Assembly: GCA_900545265.1 (NCBI GenBank)
Contig: UQYI01000004.1
Location: forward strand, 1-64,000
Direction of reading: 5' to 3'
Length of the DNA stretch: 64,000 bases
Source: an uncultured Eubacteriales bacterium
GTDB taxonomy: Bacteria > Bacillota > Clostridia > Christensenellales > CAG-138
Both the position numbers and the translations under genes were made by a program. How positions within the stretch are numbered: the first letter of the stretch is position 1; each line of letters starts with the position of its first letter. A model generated the notes under the pieces. That model searched no databases and was not told where the DNA came from. It saw only the letters and a program-made list of their open reading frames with translations. Positions 15,825-24,892 of the stretch are shown here, piece after piece.

Positions 15825-18242
15825 ATGAAAAAGATCCGGGCCATAGTGTGCATATTGCTGGCGCTGATCCCCGTGTTCATGGGGGTTCGTCTTTCCCATG
15901 GGGAAACGGAGCCGCCGGTAACCATGACCATCGAACCGGATCCGGAATGCCAGCTGACCGGCCCCGGGGAACTGACATATCTGCGCTTCACCTTAAAAAA
16001 TACAAGCAATGATTCCTATACGCTGCATAATGCGGTGCTTTCCGGGGAGCTGCTGCCTCAATCCATGGCTTTTGAGGAAGACCTGACGTTGGAAGGGAAG
16101 GGCGTGCTGGAATTCAGAGCACAAAAGCTGTTTGTTCCTTTGGATGCCTTTGATAGAGATCTGACTTTCAGACTTTCCTGGCTGGAACAGTCTTACGGGG
16201 AATTAGTGCCCGATGAGGAAGCAGCCCTGACCTATGTAAAAAAATATGTGACAGCTACGGTACGTATAGAACGTTTTGACGAGCCCAAGCTGAGTCTGTC
16301 CTATAAGCTGACACAAACGATGGCAGCTTCTGGAACGCAGGTGCAGGTGACATATCTGCTAAAAAACGATACAAAGTTTGATATGACCGGCTTGAGCCTT
16401 TATGATTCCGGAGTATCCAGCAGTTATATTCCTTTACCGCAAGAGCAGCTGCTGGCCGGTACATCTATGGAAGTGCCGTACACTTTTACCATGGGGGAAG
16501 TGGATGCGGTGATCAATCCGGTTGTGGAGTATACCGTCAAAGGAGAAAAACAGCTGGCTTCCTGCGAAAGCTCCGCTACCATAACCTATGTAAAGGTGGA
16601 GCTCACCCTGTCCGTGCAGCAGTGTCCGGCTACAGAAAGCGGAACGCTTTTTGCTTTGACTGTGACAAATACCGGCACCCATGCCATGACGGATATTTGT
16701 CTGTACGATGAAATCGGCACGGAGCTGGAGGAGCCCTTTGACCTTTCTGCCGGGCAGAGCCGATCCATTACCTATACCGTAGCCGCTGCTGTAGCCGCCA
16801 GCACACCCCGCAGGGTCTCCTTCCGGATCCAAGCGAAAGATTTCCAGGGCCAGCCTTATACTGCGGAAAGCAAAGACAGCTATGAGATCAAACCCTATGT
16901 GGAGGCCGATCAGGTCAATTTGCAGCTTATCGTAACATTGAGCAATTCCAAGTTCAATGATGACGGGTCCTTGACGGCAACGATTCTGTTTGAAATGCGC
17001 AACTACTCCGCAGTCCCCATTACCAAGGGAGTGCTTACGGAAAACAATGCATTTAATGGCGTTGTGATTCAGTATGATCAACTGAACACGGGTGTTACGA
17101 CTTTTTCCAAGGAATTCAATATTACAGAAGGGAACAGTATTCTTTCCTTTGTGCTCACGGCAGAGGATCCGGCGGGGACTGCCTATGCTACAGATGCCAT
17201 GCGGCTGGATCTTACCGGATTGCTGCAACGGCGGCAGGAAGGAGGAGGCAGCGCAAATAAAGGAACCACCATTGATACCACCGGCACTATCTATGATACG
17301 GCGAAGTTTACCCGTATCTTTCGCCGGAGTCTGCTGGTGCTTTTTTTGCTTATCGTTGCGTTGCTGGCAGCTTCCGCTATTTTGTATGTATATGAACAGA
17401 GCATACGCCGGAGTCTGCCTTTTGAAGAATTTGCTGTTCCTACACCGAAAAAAACTTCCTCTGAGGAGAAAACGGCAGATACCGCACGGCTGCAATTTGG
17501 CTATGTGCGCCCGGCAAAACTCCGGTATATGGAGCAGGAACGCTCTCAGGAAGCGCAGGAAGAACCGGCACCCGTATCCGGAAGGATTCCGCTCGATGGA
17601 GATAAAGCTTTCCGGAGGCCTTCCGCATCCACTGCAAACGATTCGGACACCAGTGCCTTTAAGCGGCCTGAACGTCCAAATCATATGCTGACAGAAGAAA
17701 AAACAACGGTTTTTCCTGCGATCACTCCCGCACAGGCTGCAAATGCAGGGAAAAAGGCCGATCCACCTACTGCGGATATAGGTGTGCCAGAAGGTTCCCT
17801 CGCCGGAAACACCCTTACGAGCGCCGCAAAGTCAACTTTTGTCCCTGTTGAGCCGGAACCCATTCGTGTGTTTAACTCGCAGCTTTCCAAAATAAAATCA
17901 GACGAACGGGAGAATGCTTTTGATGAAACTGACTTCGCAGGAGATGTACAGCCCGTGGCTGCTCACGTTGAACCGGAACCTGTTCGTACGCTCAACTCCA
18001 TGCATTCCGCTGTAGAATCAAGCGCAAAGAAAAGTGCTTTCGAGGAAGAGAGTCATTCGGGTGCTTTACCGGAAGCGATGTCAGATACAGTGTCTCAAGC
18101 AGAGAAACAGGTCACTTCGTCCGCCCCAACAGGCACCAGAATTTTTTTTCCCAGGAGGTTGGAACTGCGTCCCCAGCCAAAGCATCGTCCTCGGAAAGAA
18201 GAAAAGCCGTTGCGCATAGGCAACAACATAAAAGAAGATTGA
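15825..18242 (+). CDS. Large single-pass membrane protein with extracellular beta-domains and a repeat-bearing cytoplasmic tail
   Basis: I recognise no specific family for this 805-residue protein. It begins with a signal peptide (about residues 1-27). A long outside part of about 470 residues follows, with repeated beta-rich modules (LRFTLKNTSNDSYTL, VTYLLKNDTKFDMTGL, LFALTVTNTGTHAMTDI) that look like CARDB/NEW3-type immunoglobulin-like domains. One membrane helix lies at about 500-522 (LLVLFLLIVALLAASAILYVY). The remaining roughly 280 residues are a disordered, charged tail inside the cell. The tail has two related segments of about 40 residues centred on VEPEPIRVFNSQ and VEPEPVRTLNSM, plus two AF(R/K)RP motifs. 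It follows yigZ by 3 nt. A surface sensor or wall-anchoring role is only a guess. Confidence 0.7.
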   Translation: MKKIRAIVCILLALIPVFMGVRLSHGETEPPVTMTIEPDPECQLTGPGELTYLRFTLKNTSNDSYTLHNAVLSGELLPQSMAFEEDLTLEGKGVLEFRAQKLFVPLDAFDRDLTFRLSWLEQSYGELVPDEEAALTYVKKYVTATVRIERFDEPKLSLSYKLTQTMAASGTQVQVTYLLKNDTKFDMTGLSLYDSGVSSSYIPLPQEQLLAGTSMEVPYTFTMGEVDAVINPVVEYTVKGEKQLASCESSATITYVKVELTLSVQQCPATESGTLFALTVTNTGTHAMTDICLYDEIGTELEEPFDLSAGQSRSITYTVAAAVAASTPRRVSFRIQAKDFQGQPYTAESKDSYEIKPYVEADQVNLQLIVTLSNSKFNDDGSLTATILFEMRNYSAVPITKGVLTENNAFNGVVIQYDQLNTGVTTFSKEFNITEGNSILSFVLTAEDPAGTAYATDAMRLDLTGLLQRRQEGGGSANKGTTIDTTGTIYDTAKFTRIFRRSLLVLFLLIVALLAASAILYVYEQSIRRSLPFEEFAVPTPKKTSSEEKTADTARLQFGYVRPAKLRYMEQERSQEAQEEPAPVSGRIPLDGDKAFRRPSASTANDSDTSAFKRPERPNHMLTEEKTTVFPAITPAQAANAGKKADPPTADIGVPEGSLAGNTLTSAAKSTFVPVEPEPIRVFNSQLSKIKSDERENAFDETDFAGDVQPVAAHVEPEPVRTLNSMHSAVESSAKKSAFEEESHSGALPEAMSDTVSQAEKQVTSSAPTGTRIFFPRRLELRPQPKHRPRKEEKPLRIGNNIKED

Positions 18243-18270
18243 AGCTTTTTGAAAACAAAACAGGTGAGAG

Positions 18271-19011
18271 ATGGCAAATCGATATGAAGATAAAGTCGCT
18301 TCCGTAAGTAAGGCGCTGACTATTATGGAGTTGTTGAGCAAAGATCCTCAGGGCATGGGACTGGTAGAAATCAGCAATCAGGCGGGGATGAACAAAACCA
18401 CCGTTTATCGGCTGCTTACTTCCCTGATGGAAAAGGAGTACGTAGAGCAGGATGAAAAATCCGGCAAATATTCTCTCGGATTGAAAATATTGAGTGTAGC
18501 TTCCGCGCTGTATGAGAAGATGGATATCCGAGCAGTAGTTCGTAAACATGCTCAGGAATTACTGAATGGTTTTCCTGGTACCTTGCTGGTGACCAAAGAG
18601 ATCAGCGGAGAGTTTTTTCTGGCGGACGTGCTGCCATTGGACGAAAGGAACGTATTATCGCTGCGTGTAGGCGGAGTATTGAAAGAAGGAGCCCTTATTC
18701 AGCGTACTTTTCAGGCAAATAAGGCTCTGTGGCAGCCTGGCCGGTCTATTCTCTCGGTGCCTGAAGATCCGGAAGTGCGGCGGGAAAATAAACAAATATT
18801 GATACAGGGGTACGCAGAAAGTCAGGCAGATATCGGTGAAGTAGCTGCTGTGGCGGCGCCAGTGTTTGATTTTTCAAGAAATGTGGCCTATGTGGTCAGC
18901 ATGCATGCTTCCGTACTTAGAGAAAAACGGGTGCAGTCTGAATGGATACTTACTTTGCTCAAATTTGCCAATGCTCTTTCCAATGATCTTGGATATGCTG
19001 GCTATGTCTGA
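18271..19011 (+). CDS. IclR-family transcriptional regulator
   Basis: This 246-residue regulator has an N-terminal winged helix-turn-helix (about residues 20-80, with GLVEISNQAGMNKTTVYRLL) and a C-terminal GAF-like effector domain. IclR proteins usually control one adjacent catabolic operon and respond to a small organic acid. It is separated by a terminator from the FAD oxidoreductase operon, whose promoter carries a perfect palindrome of the TTTCG-N5-CGAAA type seen for many IclR proteins. I infer that it controls that operon. Confidence 0.9.
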   Translation: MANRYEDKVASVSKALTIMELLSKDPQGMGLVEISNQAGMNKTTVYRLLTSLMEKEYVEQDEKSGKYSLGLKILSVASALYEKMDIRAVVRKHAQELLNGFPGTLLVTKEISGEFFLADVLPLDERNVLSLRVGGVLKEGALIQRTFQANKALWQPGRSILSVPEDPEVRRENKQILIQGYAESQADIGEVAAVAAPVFDFSRNVAYVVSMHASVLREKRVQSEWILTLLKFANALSNDLGYAGYV

Positions 19012-19026
19012 TATACAGGTCGTATA

Positions 19027-19056
19027 AAAGAAGCTCCGATAGGGAGCTTCTTTTTT
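19027..19056 (+). terminator. Terminator after the iclR gene
   Basis: GAAGCTCC (19030-19037) pairs with GGAGCTTC (19043-19050), followed by TTTTTT. Confidence 0.8.
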
Positions 19057-19087
19057 GTACTTCGGGCGAAATTAATGTAAAAAAATG

Positions 19088-19116
19088 TTGACAATTCACC
19101 AGATGTGCAGTATCTT
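19088..19116 (+). promoter_or_regulatory. Promoter of the FAD oxidoreductase/HyuA operon
   Basis: TTGACA (19088-19093), 17-nt spacer, TATCTT (19111-19116). Confidence 0.7.
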
Positions 19117-19127
19117 TATTTTAAAGA

Positions 19128-19144
19128 GTTTCGCATTGCGAAAC
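19128..19144. promoter_or_regulatory. Perfect palindrome, probable IclR operator
   Basis: GTTTCGCA-T-TGCGAAAC is a perfect 17-bp palindrome starting about 5 bp after the expected transcription start. A bound repressor there would block elongation. The shape fits IclR-family operators, and the iclR gene ends just upstream. Confidence 0.6.
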
Positions 19145-19186
19145 GAGAGAAAAGAAAAACGAAACAAATTTTTAAAGGAGCACAGG

Positions 19187-20554
19187 ATGGATACATACAC
19201 TGGCAGGATAGAAACAACCAGGCGGGGAGAAGTCATCGTATGCGGCGGAGGATGTGCGGGTGTTGCCGCGGCCATTGCCAGTGCCCGCAGCGGTGCGAAA
19301 ACCATTCTGCTTGAAAAAACATCTGTGGTTGGCGGCACTGCCACCAACGGTTTGGTAGGACCCTTTATGACCTGCTTTGATCCAAAGGGAGAAAGGCAGT
19401 TAGTAAAGGGCATTTTTGATGAAATGATCCGTCGAATGGAAGAAAAGGGCGGCGCTATCCATCCTTCCAAAACGGGACAAGTCAGCGCATATGGCTGTTA
19501 TATTCGGCTCAGGCACAATAATCTGACGCCTTTTCAACCGGAAACATTAAAAATGGTCATGATGGATATGCTGCTTGAAGCAGGCGTTGAAATATGCCTG
19601 AACATCAGCATTCTGGATACAGAAAAAGAAGGGGGGAGGATCCGCTCTGTTGTTGCTTTTGATGGGAACCGTTTGATACGGATTGAAGGCGAGGTGTTTA
19701 TTGACTGCACAGGGGATGGACTGGTGAGTCTGAAGGCTGGAGTACCTATGAAAATGGAGGATCCTAAAGGATCCTTGCAGCCAATGACACTGTTCTTCTG
19801 GATCTATAATGCAGATGATGCAAAGATAGAGGCGTATCTTAGCCAGGACGAGGAAAACAGATATTTGCCCTATCACAAGCTGATCGAGGAGGCAAGAGTC
19901 AGAGGCGAGTTTCCGATAAACCGCAATAAAATCGGTCTTTATCACATGGTGCATCCTGGGGAATGGAGACTCAATACGACCAGAATTCAGGAGCTCAGTC
20001 CCGTAGAGGAACAGGATATGAGCCGCGCATATGCAGAAGGACTCAGGCAGGTTGAATTTCTGATGGATTTCTTTAAAACACTGCCGGGCCTGGAAAATGC
20101 TCGAATTGCTCAGAGCGGGGCAGTCGTAGGCGTGCGGGAGTCCCGCAGAATTCGTGGATTGTATACGCTGACGGAAGAGGATCTTATTCAGCCGGTGCAC
20201 TTTGAAGATGCCATTGCCCTTTGCAGCTATCCGGTAGACCTGCATCCCGCAAAAGGGGCAGCAACAGGAACCAGTTACAAAAAAGAGAAAACGGATGTGG
20301 CGGAGGTTTATCAGATTCCTTATCGCATCCTGGTGCCAGAAAATGCAGATAATCTGCTGGTTGCAGGACGCTGCGTTTCCGCTACGCATGAAGCCCTGGG
20401 GGCTATCCGGATTATGCCGGCAGTGTTTGCCATGGGACAGGCGGCAGGAACCGCTGGTGCCATGTGCGTAAAAAACAGCTGCCGCCCGGCGGAATTGGAT
20501 ACAAAAGCTCTTCAGCTTGTCCTGAAGGAGCAGGGGCAGGAATTTCTGCTTTAA
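19187..20554 (+). CDS. FAD-dependent oxidoreductase
   Basis: This 455-residue flavoprotein starts with a dinucleotide-binding fold: VIVCGGGCAGVAAAIASARSG (about residues 14-34), then LLEKTSVVGGTATNGLVGPF, typical of the FAD_oxidored family (PF12831-type). A C-terminal FAD-contact segment is seen in NLLVAGRCVSATHEALGAIR (about 387-406). The start at 19187 has AAAGGAG upstream; the longer frame from 19085 runs through the promoter and operator and is rejected. Substrate is unknown. It is the first gene of an operon with a transporter, a HyuA-like protein and a small peptidase, so it may oxidise the imported compound or a product of it. Confidence 0.8.
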   Translation: MDTYTGRIETTRRGEVIVCGGGCAGVAAAIASARSGAKTILLEKTSVVGGTATNGLVGPFMTCFDPKGERQLVKGIFDEMIRRMEEKGGAIHPSKTGQVSAYGCYIRLRHNNLTPFQPETLKMVMMDMLLEAGVEICLNISILDTEKEGGRIRSVVAFDGNRLIRIEGEVFIDCTGDGLVSLKAGVPMKMEDPKGSLQPMTLFFWIYNADDAKIEAYLSQDEENRYLPYHKLIEEARVRGEFPINRNKIGLYHMVHPGEWRLNTTRIQELSPVEEQDMSRAYAEGLRQVEFLMDFFKTLPGLENARIAQSGAVVGVRESRRIRGLYTLTEEDLIQPVHFEDAIALCSYPVDLHPAKGAATGTSYKKEKTDVAEVYQIPYRILVPENADNLLVAGRCVSATHEALGAIRIMPAVFAMGQAAGTAGAMCVKNSCRPAELDTKALQLVLKEQGQEFLL

Positions 20555-20592
20555 AACAAAAGCGACCCAAAAATAAATAAGGATTAAAGAGT

Positions 20593-21879
20593 ATGAGTAT
20601 TACAACGATTTTGATCATAGCGGTTTTTGTAGCAGTGGTAGCACTGATGGTCACGGATAAATTGAACGCCGTAGCAGCTCTGCCGCTGATGGCCATCGTT
20701 ATGTGCGCCGTAGCTGGCGTTCCCTTTAAGACTATTGTGAACGATGTGGTAGGCGGAGGCATCTCGGGCCTTTCCGGTGCGATTTTCTCCACGCTTATAG
20801 CTGCTATTCTGGGTGAAGTAATTCGCAAGACCGGTATTGCAGAAAAGCTCATTCGCAGTGCGGCAGAATTGGGCGGCGATAACCCCTATGTGCTGGCCGT
20901 GCTGTGCTTCCTGGCTTGCGGCTTCTGCTTCATTGGCCTTAACGGGGTAGGCTCCAAAATCATGCTGGGCTTGATCGTTTTCCCCATTATGCTTTCTGTA
21001 GGAGTACCCAAAGTTATTGCAGCTTTTGTTATGCTTGCCGGTACTTCTGTTGGCTACTTCATGAATGTTTCCCGTTGGACGTTTATCGGCAATCTGGTTG
21101 GTCTGGAGGCAACTGATCCCCTGATCAAGAACACTGCAGTCATGATCCTTATTCCGGCTGTCATCATCTGCGTTGCATTGATACTCATTGGTATCAAGGT
21201 AAAAGGACCGGTGTTTTCCTGGGCCGTTAAAAAGAACGATGGTGAAAAGCGCGACAAGAGCAAGGACGTGCCGTTGTATTCCATTCTGGCGCCCATTATT
21301 CCTCTTGTGCTTGTACTTGCATTTAAGTGCAATGTAAATGCTGCTTTGATTGTAGGTATTTTGTATGCCATTTTGACGACGCAGTGGAAGAACAAATTCC
21401 GGGGCATTCAGGATCTGATCAACAAATCGGCCTTTGATGGTTTTGCCAATGTATCCGTCACTGTAGTGCTCATGATGGGGATTGGCATGGTACTGGCTGC
21501 CTCCAAGCAGGAAGCTTTGCTTACCCCCATCCAGAACCTGCTCACAGCCATTGTGCCCACAGCACCTGTTCTGGTGATTCTGGTATTTGGTTTGGTAGGT
21601 CCATTCCTGACCATGTATCGCGGGCCGCTGAATCCCTGGGGATTGGGCGCTGCGCTTATCGGTATTCTGCTGACCACCAGCCTGCCTATTGGCCTGATCG
21701 TAACTCTGGCTTGGGTGTATGATTACTATGTAGCTGTGAATGATCCTACTGCATCTCAGGTGACTTGGGCTTGTGGATATTTGCAGGTTTCCGTGGGCAA
21801 GTATACCCGTGGCACATTTCTTATCAATGCGCTGGTAGCTTTGGCCGGAGTCATTTTGGCTGTGATCGTATATATGTAA
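20593..21879 (+). CDS. Ion-transporter superfamily permease (organic acid type)
   Basis: This 428-residue polytopic membrane protein has about 11-12 hydrophobic segments arranged in two halves. The re-entrant-like stretches (GGGISGLSGAIFSTLIAAILGEVIR; LVGPFLTMYRGPLNPWGLGAAL) recall CitMHS/GntP/DcuC-like carriers of the ion transporter superfamily. It probably imports the carboxylate or amide used by this operon, with protons or sodium. It sits between the FAD oxidoreductase and the HyuA-like gene with short gaps (38 and 27 nt). I cannot assign the substrate. Confidence 0.7.
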   Translation: MSITTILIIAVFVAVVALMVTDKLNAVAALPLMAIVMCAVAGVPFKTIVNDVVGGGISGLSGAIFSTLIAAILGEVIRKTGIAEKLIRSAAELGGDNPYVLAVLCFLACGFCFIGLNGVGSKIMLGLIVFPIMLSVGVPKVIAAFVMLAGTSVGYFMNVSRWTFIGNLVGLEATDPLIKNTAVMILIPAVIICVALILIGIKVKGPVFSWAVKKNDGEKRDKSKDVPLYSILAPIIPLVLVLAFKCNVNAALIVGILYAILTTQWKNKFRGIQDLINKSAFDGFANVSVTVVLMMGIGMVLAASKQEALLTPIQNLLTAIVPTAPVLVILVFGLVGPFLTMYRGPLNPWGLGAALIGILLTTSLPIGLIVTLAWVYDYYVAVNDPTASQVTWACGYLQVSVGKYTRGTFLINALVALAGVILAVIVYM

Positions 21880-21906
21880 GCAAGCATGTAGGAGGTACAG
21901 AGAAAC

Positions 21907-24063
21907 ATGGCGCGTAAAATCAGGATCGGCATAGACGTTGGCGGTACATTTACAGACGCCATAGCTCTCGATAATGATACCTATGAGATCATAGGAAAAA
22001 AGAAAGTCCATACCACACATACTGCAAAAGAGGGTGTTACTCGTGGCGTTATCGATATTTTGCATGCGCTTCTGGAGGAAATCCACTGTGAAGCAGAGGA
22101 TGTGGTATTCATTGCCCACGGCACTACACAAGCCACCAATGCCCTTTTGGAAGGGGATGTGGCAGATATTGGAATTGTGGGTATGGGTAATGGCATCGGT
22201 GTCGGCAAAATCAAAGCCGACACCGATGTAGGAGATATCCCCCTGGAAGACGGAAAGGCCATTCATACCGTATATGGCTTTTTAAACACGGCTCAGGGCG
22301 TTAACGCACAGGAGGCATTAAAGCTGCTGGAGAGTTTGAAAAACCAGGGCGCGCAGGTGGCTGTAGCCAGTGAAGCATTTTCTGTAGATCACCCGGAAAA
22401 TGAGCAGGCTGTTGCAAAAATTGCTGAAGAATCAGGAATGATTGTTACTGCTACCCATGAACTTACAAAACTGTATGGGTTAAAGGCAAGAACCAAAACG
22501 GCAGTGATCAATGCTTCCATTCTGCCCAAAATGATGCAGACAGCTGCTATGACGGAACAAGCCGTTCGAGATGCAAAAATACAGGCGCCATTGATGATCA
22601 TGCGCAGCGATGGCGGGGTTATGCAGGTGGATGAAGTCAAACGCCGTCCTATCCTGACGGTGCTTTCCGGCCCGGCCGCAGGTGTGGCGGGTGCGTTGAT
22701 GTATGAGAAGATTTCTGACGGAATCTTTCTGGAAGTGGGCGGTACCAGCACGGATATTTCCGCGATCCAGAATGGACGAGTGATCACCAAGTATGCATGC
22801 ATCGGCGGACACAATACATATGTGACCAGTTTGGACATTCATACGGTTGGCATTGGCGGCGGCAGCATGGTACGTTTTCGGAACAATACCATCATCGATG
22901 TAGGACCGAGAAGCTCACATATTGCCGGTTTGCCTTATGCCTGCTTTACAGATTCGGAGAAACTGCAGAATTGTCATGTAGTCAGTGTGAGGACGCCAAA
23001 GGATAAAACTACAGATTTTCTCGCATTGGAAAATGAAAAAGGAGAACGCTTTGCCATTACTTTGACCTGTGCGGCAAATTACCTGGGCTATATGCCGGAG
23101 GGTGATTATGCCAAAGGAAACGAAGAAAGCGTTCAACTGGCTTTTACAGCTTTGGAAAAGGCATTTAAGCGTCCGGCACAGCGTATTGCACGGGATATAA
23201 TGGATATTGCAGTAGGAAAGGTTTCTGCTGCAGTAACAGGCTTCATACGGGAATACAGCTTGTCTCAAAGCTATCTGGTTCTTACCGGTGGCGGTGGCGG
23301 TGCCAGTGCTGTGGTGCCTGCCGTAGCGGAGAAGATGGGGCTGCGCTTTAAAATAGCACAGAATGCGCCGGTTATTGCCACTATCGGAGCGGCGTTGGCT
23401 ATGGTACGGGATTCTGTGGAGCGTACCATTATCAATCCTACGCAGGAGGATATCCTGCAGATCCGTAATGAAGCGGAACAGTCGGCCATACGGGCGGGTG
23501 CTTCTCCTTCAACCATTGAGGTAACGGTGCAGATCGATACGGCAAAAAATACGGTTACGGCTGTGGCGGTGGGAAGTACGGATTTGAGCGCCAAGGCAGC
23601 GGTGGGAACGATCTTGACTCAGGAACAGCTTCAAAAGAAGGTGCAGGAAGCGTTTACCGGGAAAGAAGAAAGTCGCGTAGATGTACATGCGGAATTTGCT
23701 ACGGATACTCTCTCGGCTTTTCGTGTCAATGTGGAAAAAAAGAGCCGTATTCCATTTTTTAAAAAGCGCACGGATCTGTTGTGCGTAATGGATAGCAGCG
23801 GTGTGATCAAGCTCAGTGTGGAAGGTGCAGACTGCTATCATTTCAAAGCACAAGATAGAGGAGCATTAGAACAACAGCTGGAAGCCCACATGAAGTTCGA
23901 CGAGTCTGGCCGTACAGCGCCCTTGTTTTATGTGGTAATTAACGGCAAGATTACGGATCTTTCCGGATTGGACAGCACAGAGCAGATTCTGTCGCTGGTG
24001 GATCTGGAGCTGAAAAGGTTGGGCTCTGGAGAAGAATATCTGGCCATACTGAAAAAGAGATAG
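21907..24063 (+). CDS. Hydantoinase/oxoprolinase family protein (HyuA-like)
   Basis: This 718-residue protein has the actin-like ATPase fold of HyuA and 5-oxoprolinase. Visible are GIDVGGTFTDAI (about 7-18), HGTTQATNALLEG (about 73-85), SGPAAGVAGAL, LEVGGTSTDISAI (about 275-287) and GGGGGASAVVPA (about 460-471). Family members open cyclic amides with ATP, or form part of acetone/acetophenone carboxylases. They usually work with a HyuB subunit, and no hyuB gene follows here. The last 180 residues are a poorly conserved domain. AGGAGG lies upstream of the ATG. With the FAD oxidoreductase and permease it forms an IclR-linked catabolic operon. The exact reaction is unknown. Confidence 0.82.
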   Translation: MARKIRIGIDVGGTFTDAIALDNDTYEIIGKKKVHTTHTAKEGVTRGVIDILHALLEEIHCEAEDVVFIAHGTTQATNALLEGDVADIGIVGMGNGIGVGKIKADTDVGDIPLEDGKAIHTVYGFLNTAQGVNAQEALKLLESLKNQGAQVAVASEAFSVDHPENEQAVAKIAEESGMIVTATHELTKLYGLKARTKTAVINASILPKMMQTAAMTEQAVRDAKIQAPLMIMRSDGGVMQVDEVKRRPILTVLSGPAAGVAGALMYEKISDGIFLEVGGTSTDISAIQNGRVITKYACIGGHNTYVTSLDIHTVGIGGGSMVRFRNNTIIDVGPRSSHIAGLPYACFTDSEKLQNCHVVSVRTPKDKTTDFLALENEKGERFAITLTCAANYLGYMPEGDYAKGNEESVQLAFTALEKAFKRPAQRIARDIMDIAVGKVSAAVTGFIREYSLSQSYLVLTGGGGGASAVVPAVAEKMGLRFKIAQNAPVIATIGAALAMVRDSVERTIINPTQEDILQIRNEAEQSAIRAGASPSTIEVTVQIDTAKNTVTAVAVGSTDLSAKAAVGTILTQEQLQKKVQEAFTGKEESRVDVHAEFATDTLSAFRVNVEKKSRIPFFKKRTDLLCVMDSSGVIKLSVEGADCYHFKAQDRGALEQQLEAHMKFDESGRTAPLFYVVINGKITDLSGLDSTEQILSLVDLELKRLGSGEEYLAILKKR

Positions 24064-24072
24064 GAGAAGAGT

Positions 24073-24627
24073 ATGCCTTGTGATATGTCCGAACGGGAAA
24101 ATGCCCTATCCATATTCAACCAGTTTGTTTTTGCAGATTCTATTGAACGGGATGAAAAACTTTTTATGGCGGAGGAAGCTCTGAGAATAGGCAGAGAACG
24201 GGGTAGAGAGATACGGAGAGAGTTTCCGGACATTTCCGTTCAGGAGATCCTTAGATGCCAAGGCGTTTCCATTCATGAAGAGGGGCAGGATAGAGGCTGG
24301 GGACAGGACTATGTGAAGTTTGCAGAATTTCATGTCAAACAGAACCGTATTCTTCTTAATCGAGAAGCATTGCATCGCATAGGGCGCCATATGGATATAA
24401 ATACTGCTCGAGAAATTATTCTCGGCCATGAACTGTACCATTTGTTTGAGTGTAGGAGGTGGGGCGATACATCGGCCGGCTTTGTTCGAACGGTGAAGTT
24501 GTTTGGAGTAATTCCTGTAAAGCGTCGGATGCTCCCCGTTTCAGAGATCGCTGCCGGAAGTTTTACTAAGGAACTGTTAGGGCTCAGCTTTGAACCAAGG
24601 CAAATTGAAGATCTCTATTTTGCCTGA
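24073..24627 (+). CDS. ImmA/IrrE-like zinc metallopeptidase
   Basis: This 184-residue protein has the metal-binding HEXXH motif as HELYH at residues 119-123. Further on, EIAAGSFTKELL (about 157-168) matches the ExxAxxFAxxLL signature of ImmA/IrrE-type peptidases, which cleave repressors. No helix-turn-helix is seen. It starts 9 nt after the HyuA-like gene, so it is the last gene of the IclR-linked operon. A peptidase is an unexpected partner in a catabolic operon: it may trim a regulator, or a peptide-like substrate. Confidence 0.65.
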   Translation: MPCDMSERENALSIFNQFVFADSIERDEKLFMAEEALRIGRERGREIRREFPDISVQEILRCQGVSIHEEGQDRGWGQDYVKFAEFHVKQNRILLNREALHRIGRHMDINTAREIILGHELYHLFECRRWGDTSAGFVRTVKLFGVIPVKRRMLPVSEIAAGSFTKELLGLSFEPRQIEDLYFA

Positions 24628-24715
24628 CAAAACAAATCTTCGCTTTTCACGGAAATAGGAATTTAGCAACACTCGGGCAGAATGTATTTTACGTGCATAA
24701 AATGAAAAAACAGGC
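24628..24715. other. Intergenic stretch before the aromatic transporter leader
   Basis: Nothing recognisable here: no gene, and no clear terminator after the metallopeptidase gene. Confidence 0.3.
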
Positions 24716-24744
24716 TTGACAAAGAAAGAGCACGGTGCTACACT
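24716..24744 (+). promoter_or_regulatory. Promoter of the leader peptide/TrpX-type transporter operon
   Basis: TTGACA (24716-24721), 17-nt spacer, TACACT (24739-24744); transcription should start near 24751, about 28 nt before the leader peptide start. Confidence 0.75.
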
Positions 24745-24778
24745 TACCACTAAATCAGAAAGGAGACGGGCCGGAACT

Positions 24779-24892
24779 ATGCAGCGTATTCGTATGGCAT
24801 TCGCAATTCGATTTTATTACGACTATTCCTTTTACCCCTCAAAGCGAATAGAGATTTGTGATGCCATTTGCGGATACACCTTAACTGCGTAG
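24779..24892 (+). CDS. Phe/Tyr-rich leader peptide (putative attenuation peptide)
   Basis: This 37-codon ORF lies between the promoter and an intrinsic terminator. Residues 12-19 read FYYDYSFY, six aromatic residues in eight, with no tryptophan; there is one more Phe at position 8 and a Tyr at 33. The ATG is preceded by AAAGGAG with a long spacer of 13 nt, and a closer GGA 3 nt away. It is immediately followed by a 9-bp hairpin and a terminator. The layout fits a leader peptide whose translation senses charged tRNA-Phe or tRNA-Tyr. No T-box sequence is present. The coding call rests on composition and position, not on homology. Confidence 0.6.
   Translation: MQRIRMAFAIRFYYDYSFYPSKRIEICDAICGYTLTA

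Noticed and set aside
16434..17684. 416-codon minus-strand frame opposite the 805-residue gene
   Set aside because: Antisense shadow rich in Cys, Arg and Gly; the plus-strand frame has a signal peptide, membrane helix and gene spacing.
20584..22266. 560-codon open frame on the minus strand opposite the permease and HyuA-like genes
   Set aside because: Composition is that of an antisense shadow (rich in His, Gln, Asn, Tyr), no ribosome binding site, and the plus-strand genes have clear families.
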